Origin: an uncultured Bacteroidales bacterium
GTDB taxonomy: Bacteria; Bacteroidota; Bacteroidia; Bacteroidales; Bacteroidaceae
Direction: 5' to 3'
Length of the DNA stretch: 64,000 nt
Assembly (NCBI GenBank): GCA_902779845.1
Contig: CACZCZ010000015.1
Location: forward strand, 1-64,000
Shown here: positions 63,350-64,000 of the stretch, piece by piece
How the letters are laid out: every line of letters starts with the position of its first letter
Numbering within the stretch: position 1 is the first letter of the stretch
Notes under the pieces: generated by a model
Told to the model about the DNA's origin: nothing
Databases searched by the model: none
The model's input: the letters and a program-made list of their open reading frames with translations, nothing else
Made by a program: the position numbers and the translations under genes

Positions 63350-64000
63350 ATGGCGATATTAGCATTTCAAAAACCTGACAAGGTGTTAATGGTGGAGGCC
63401 GACGACAAATACGGCAAGTTCGAATTTCGTCCGTTGGAGCCCGGCTTCGGTATTACCGTGGGTAATGCGCTTCGCCGTATCTTGCTCTCTTCACTTGAGG
63501 GTTATGCTATCAATACCGTACGTATTGAGGGCGTAGAACACGAATTCGCATCTGTTCCCGGTGTGAAAGAGGACGTCACCAACATCATCCTGAACCTGAA
63601 GCAAGTTCGCTTCAAGCAGGTGGTGGAAGAATTCGAGAATGAGAAAGTCAGCATCACCGTTGAGAACACTACGGAGTTCAAGGCTGGTGACTTCAACAAG
63701 TATCTGACCGGATTCGAAGTGTTAAACCCCGAATTAGTGATCTGTCATTTAGACAACAAGGCAACGATGCAGATGGAAATCAGCATCAACAAGGGCCGCG
63801 GCTATGTCCCCAGCGACGAGAACCGTGAGTTCTGCACAGACGTCAACGTGCTGCCCATCGATTCCATTTACACTCCTATCCGCAATGTCAAGTACGCCGT
63901 AGAGAATTTCCGCGTTGAGCAGAAGACCGACTACGAGAAACTCGTGCTTGAAATCACCACCGATGGTTCCATCCACCCGAAGAACGCCCTCAAGGAGGCT
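63350..64000 (+). CDS. rpoA: RNA polymerase alpha subunit, N-terminal part (3' end outside window)
   Basis: The frame starts at ATG 63350 ([20 protein letters not shown]) and runs off the window after 217 codons. The dimerisation motif [20 protein letters not shown] is present. The N-terminal domain assembles the polymerase core. It closes the alpha block after rpsD, as in most bacteria; rplQ should follow outside the window. Confidence 0.97.
   Translation, partial: MAILAFQKPDKVLMVEADDKYGKFEFRPLEPGFGITVGNALRRILLSSLEGYAINTVRIEGVEHEFASVPGVKEDVTNIILNLKQVRFKQVVEEFENEKVSITVENTTEFKAGDFNKYLTGFEVLNPELVICHLDNKATMQMEISINKGRGYVPSDENREFCTDVNVLPIDSIYTPIRNVKYAVENFRVEQKTDYEKLVLEITTDGSIHPKNALKEA

Overview
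The window looks like chromosome of a Bacteroidales bacterium, most likely Prevotellaceae. The evidence is the repeated TAnnTTTG (-7) promoter element in front of most transcription units, the near absence of Shine-Dalgarno sequences, Bacteroidetes-typical families (DUF2795, DUF4954, DUF3467, GH125, a T9SS-like C-terminal tail, fused SpmA/SpmB) and the N-acylornithine type of ArgF. This assignment is inferred from the sequence alone.

Layout. 1-3.4 kb: the 3' part of an unusual ABC transporter fusion (solute-binding domain, one TM helix, ATPase), then a leftward cluster with a truncated cyclophilin, a 51-aa ORF, YjbQ and DUF2795. 3.4-10.8 kb: PduO-type cobalamin adenosyltransferase, a degenerate methyltransferase-like protein, DUF4954 and a 1281-aa secreted modular protein. 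10.8-17.3 kb: two tandem tRNA-Asn genes, a PfkB kinase, an S41 protease, recO, tRNA-Glu with rpsT, and gyrB. 17.3-22.5 kb: SpmAB-like protein with a GH125 mannosidase, an aldo/keto reductase, and a two-gene redox unit (MauE-like membrane protein fused to a thioredoxin-like domain, plus a Cys-rich lipoprotein). 22.4-23.4 kb: a repeat-rich non-coding region. 23.4-42 kb: a large arginine/proline biosynthesis locus (argR, acyltransferase, argG, argC, argD, proC, proB, proA, argF') interrupted by outer-membrane-protein genes, a PAP2 phosphatase, an XRE-cupin regulator, an acyl-CoA ligase and a fused TldD-like peptidase. 42-46.2 kb: YjbH-like protein, a B3/B4-domain protein, a GH35 beta-galactosidase and DUF3467. 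46.5-64 kb: the str/S10/spc/alpha ribosomal protein superoperon from rpsL to rpoA, which runs off the end.

How the genes fit together. The acyltransferase, ArgC, ArgD, ArgF' and ArgG supply most of an arginine pathway that probably uses N-succinylated intermediates (Ser90 in ArgF'). ProB, ProA and ProC make proline from the same precursor. ArgR probably controls the first operon through an ARG-box-like site touching its promoter. The ribosomal block is in the standard order, but rpsQ is broken by an internal out-of-frame deletion and two genes (rplF, rpmD) carry strong Shine-Dalgarno sequences that are rare in this phylum.

Most notable non-gene structure: a palindrome followed by six 22-bp tandem repeats upstream of argR; a 22-bp-period palindromic repeat inside the proA coding sequence; a 33-bp perfect inverted repeat spanning the junction of two outer membrane protein genes, where it encodes the tail of one and the signal peptide core of the other; a 28-bp alternating purine-pyrimidine tract upstream of gyrB; and short tandem microrepeats in many intercistronic spacers.
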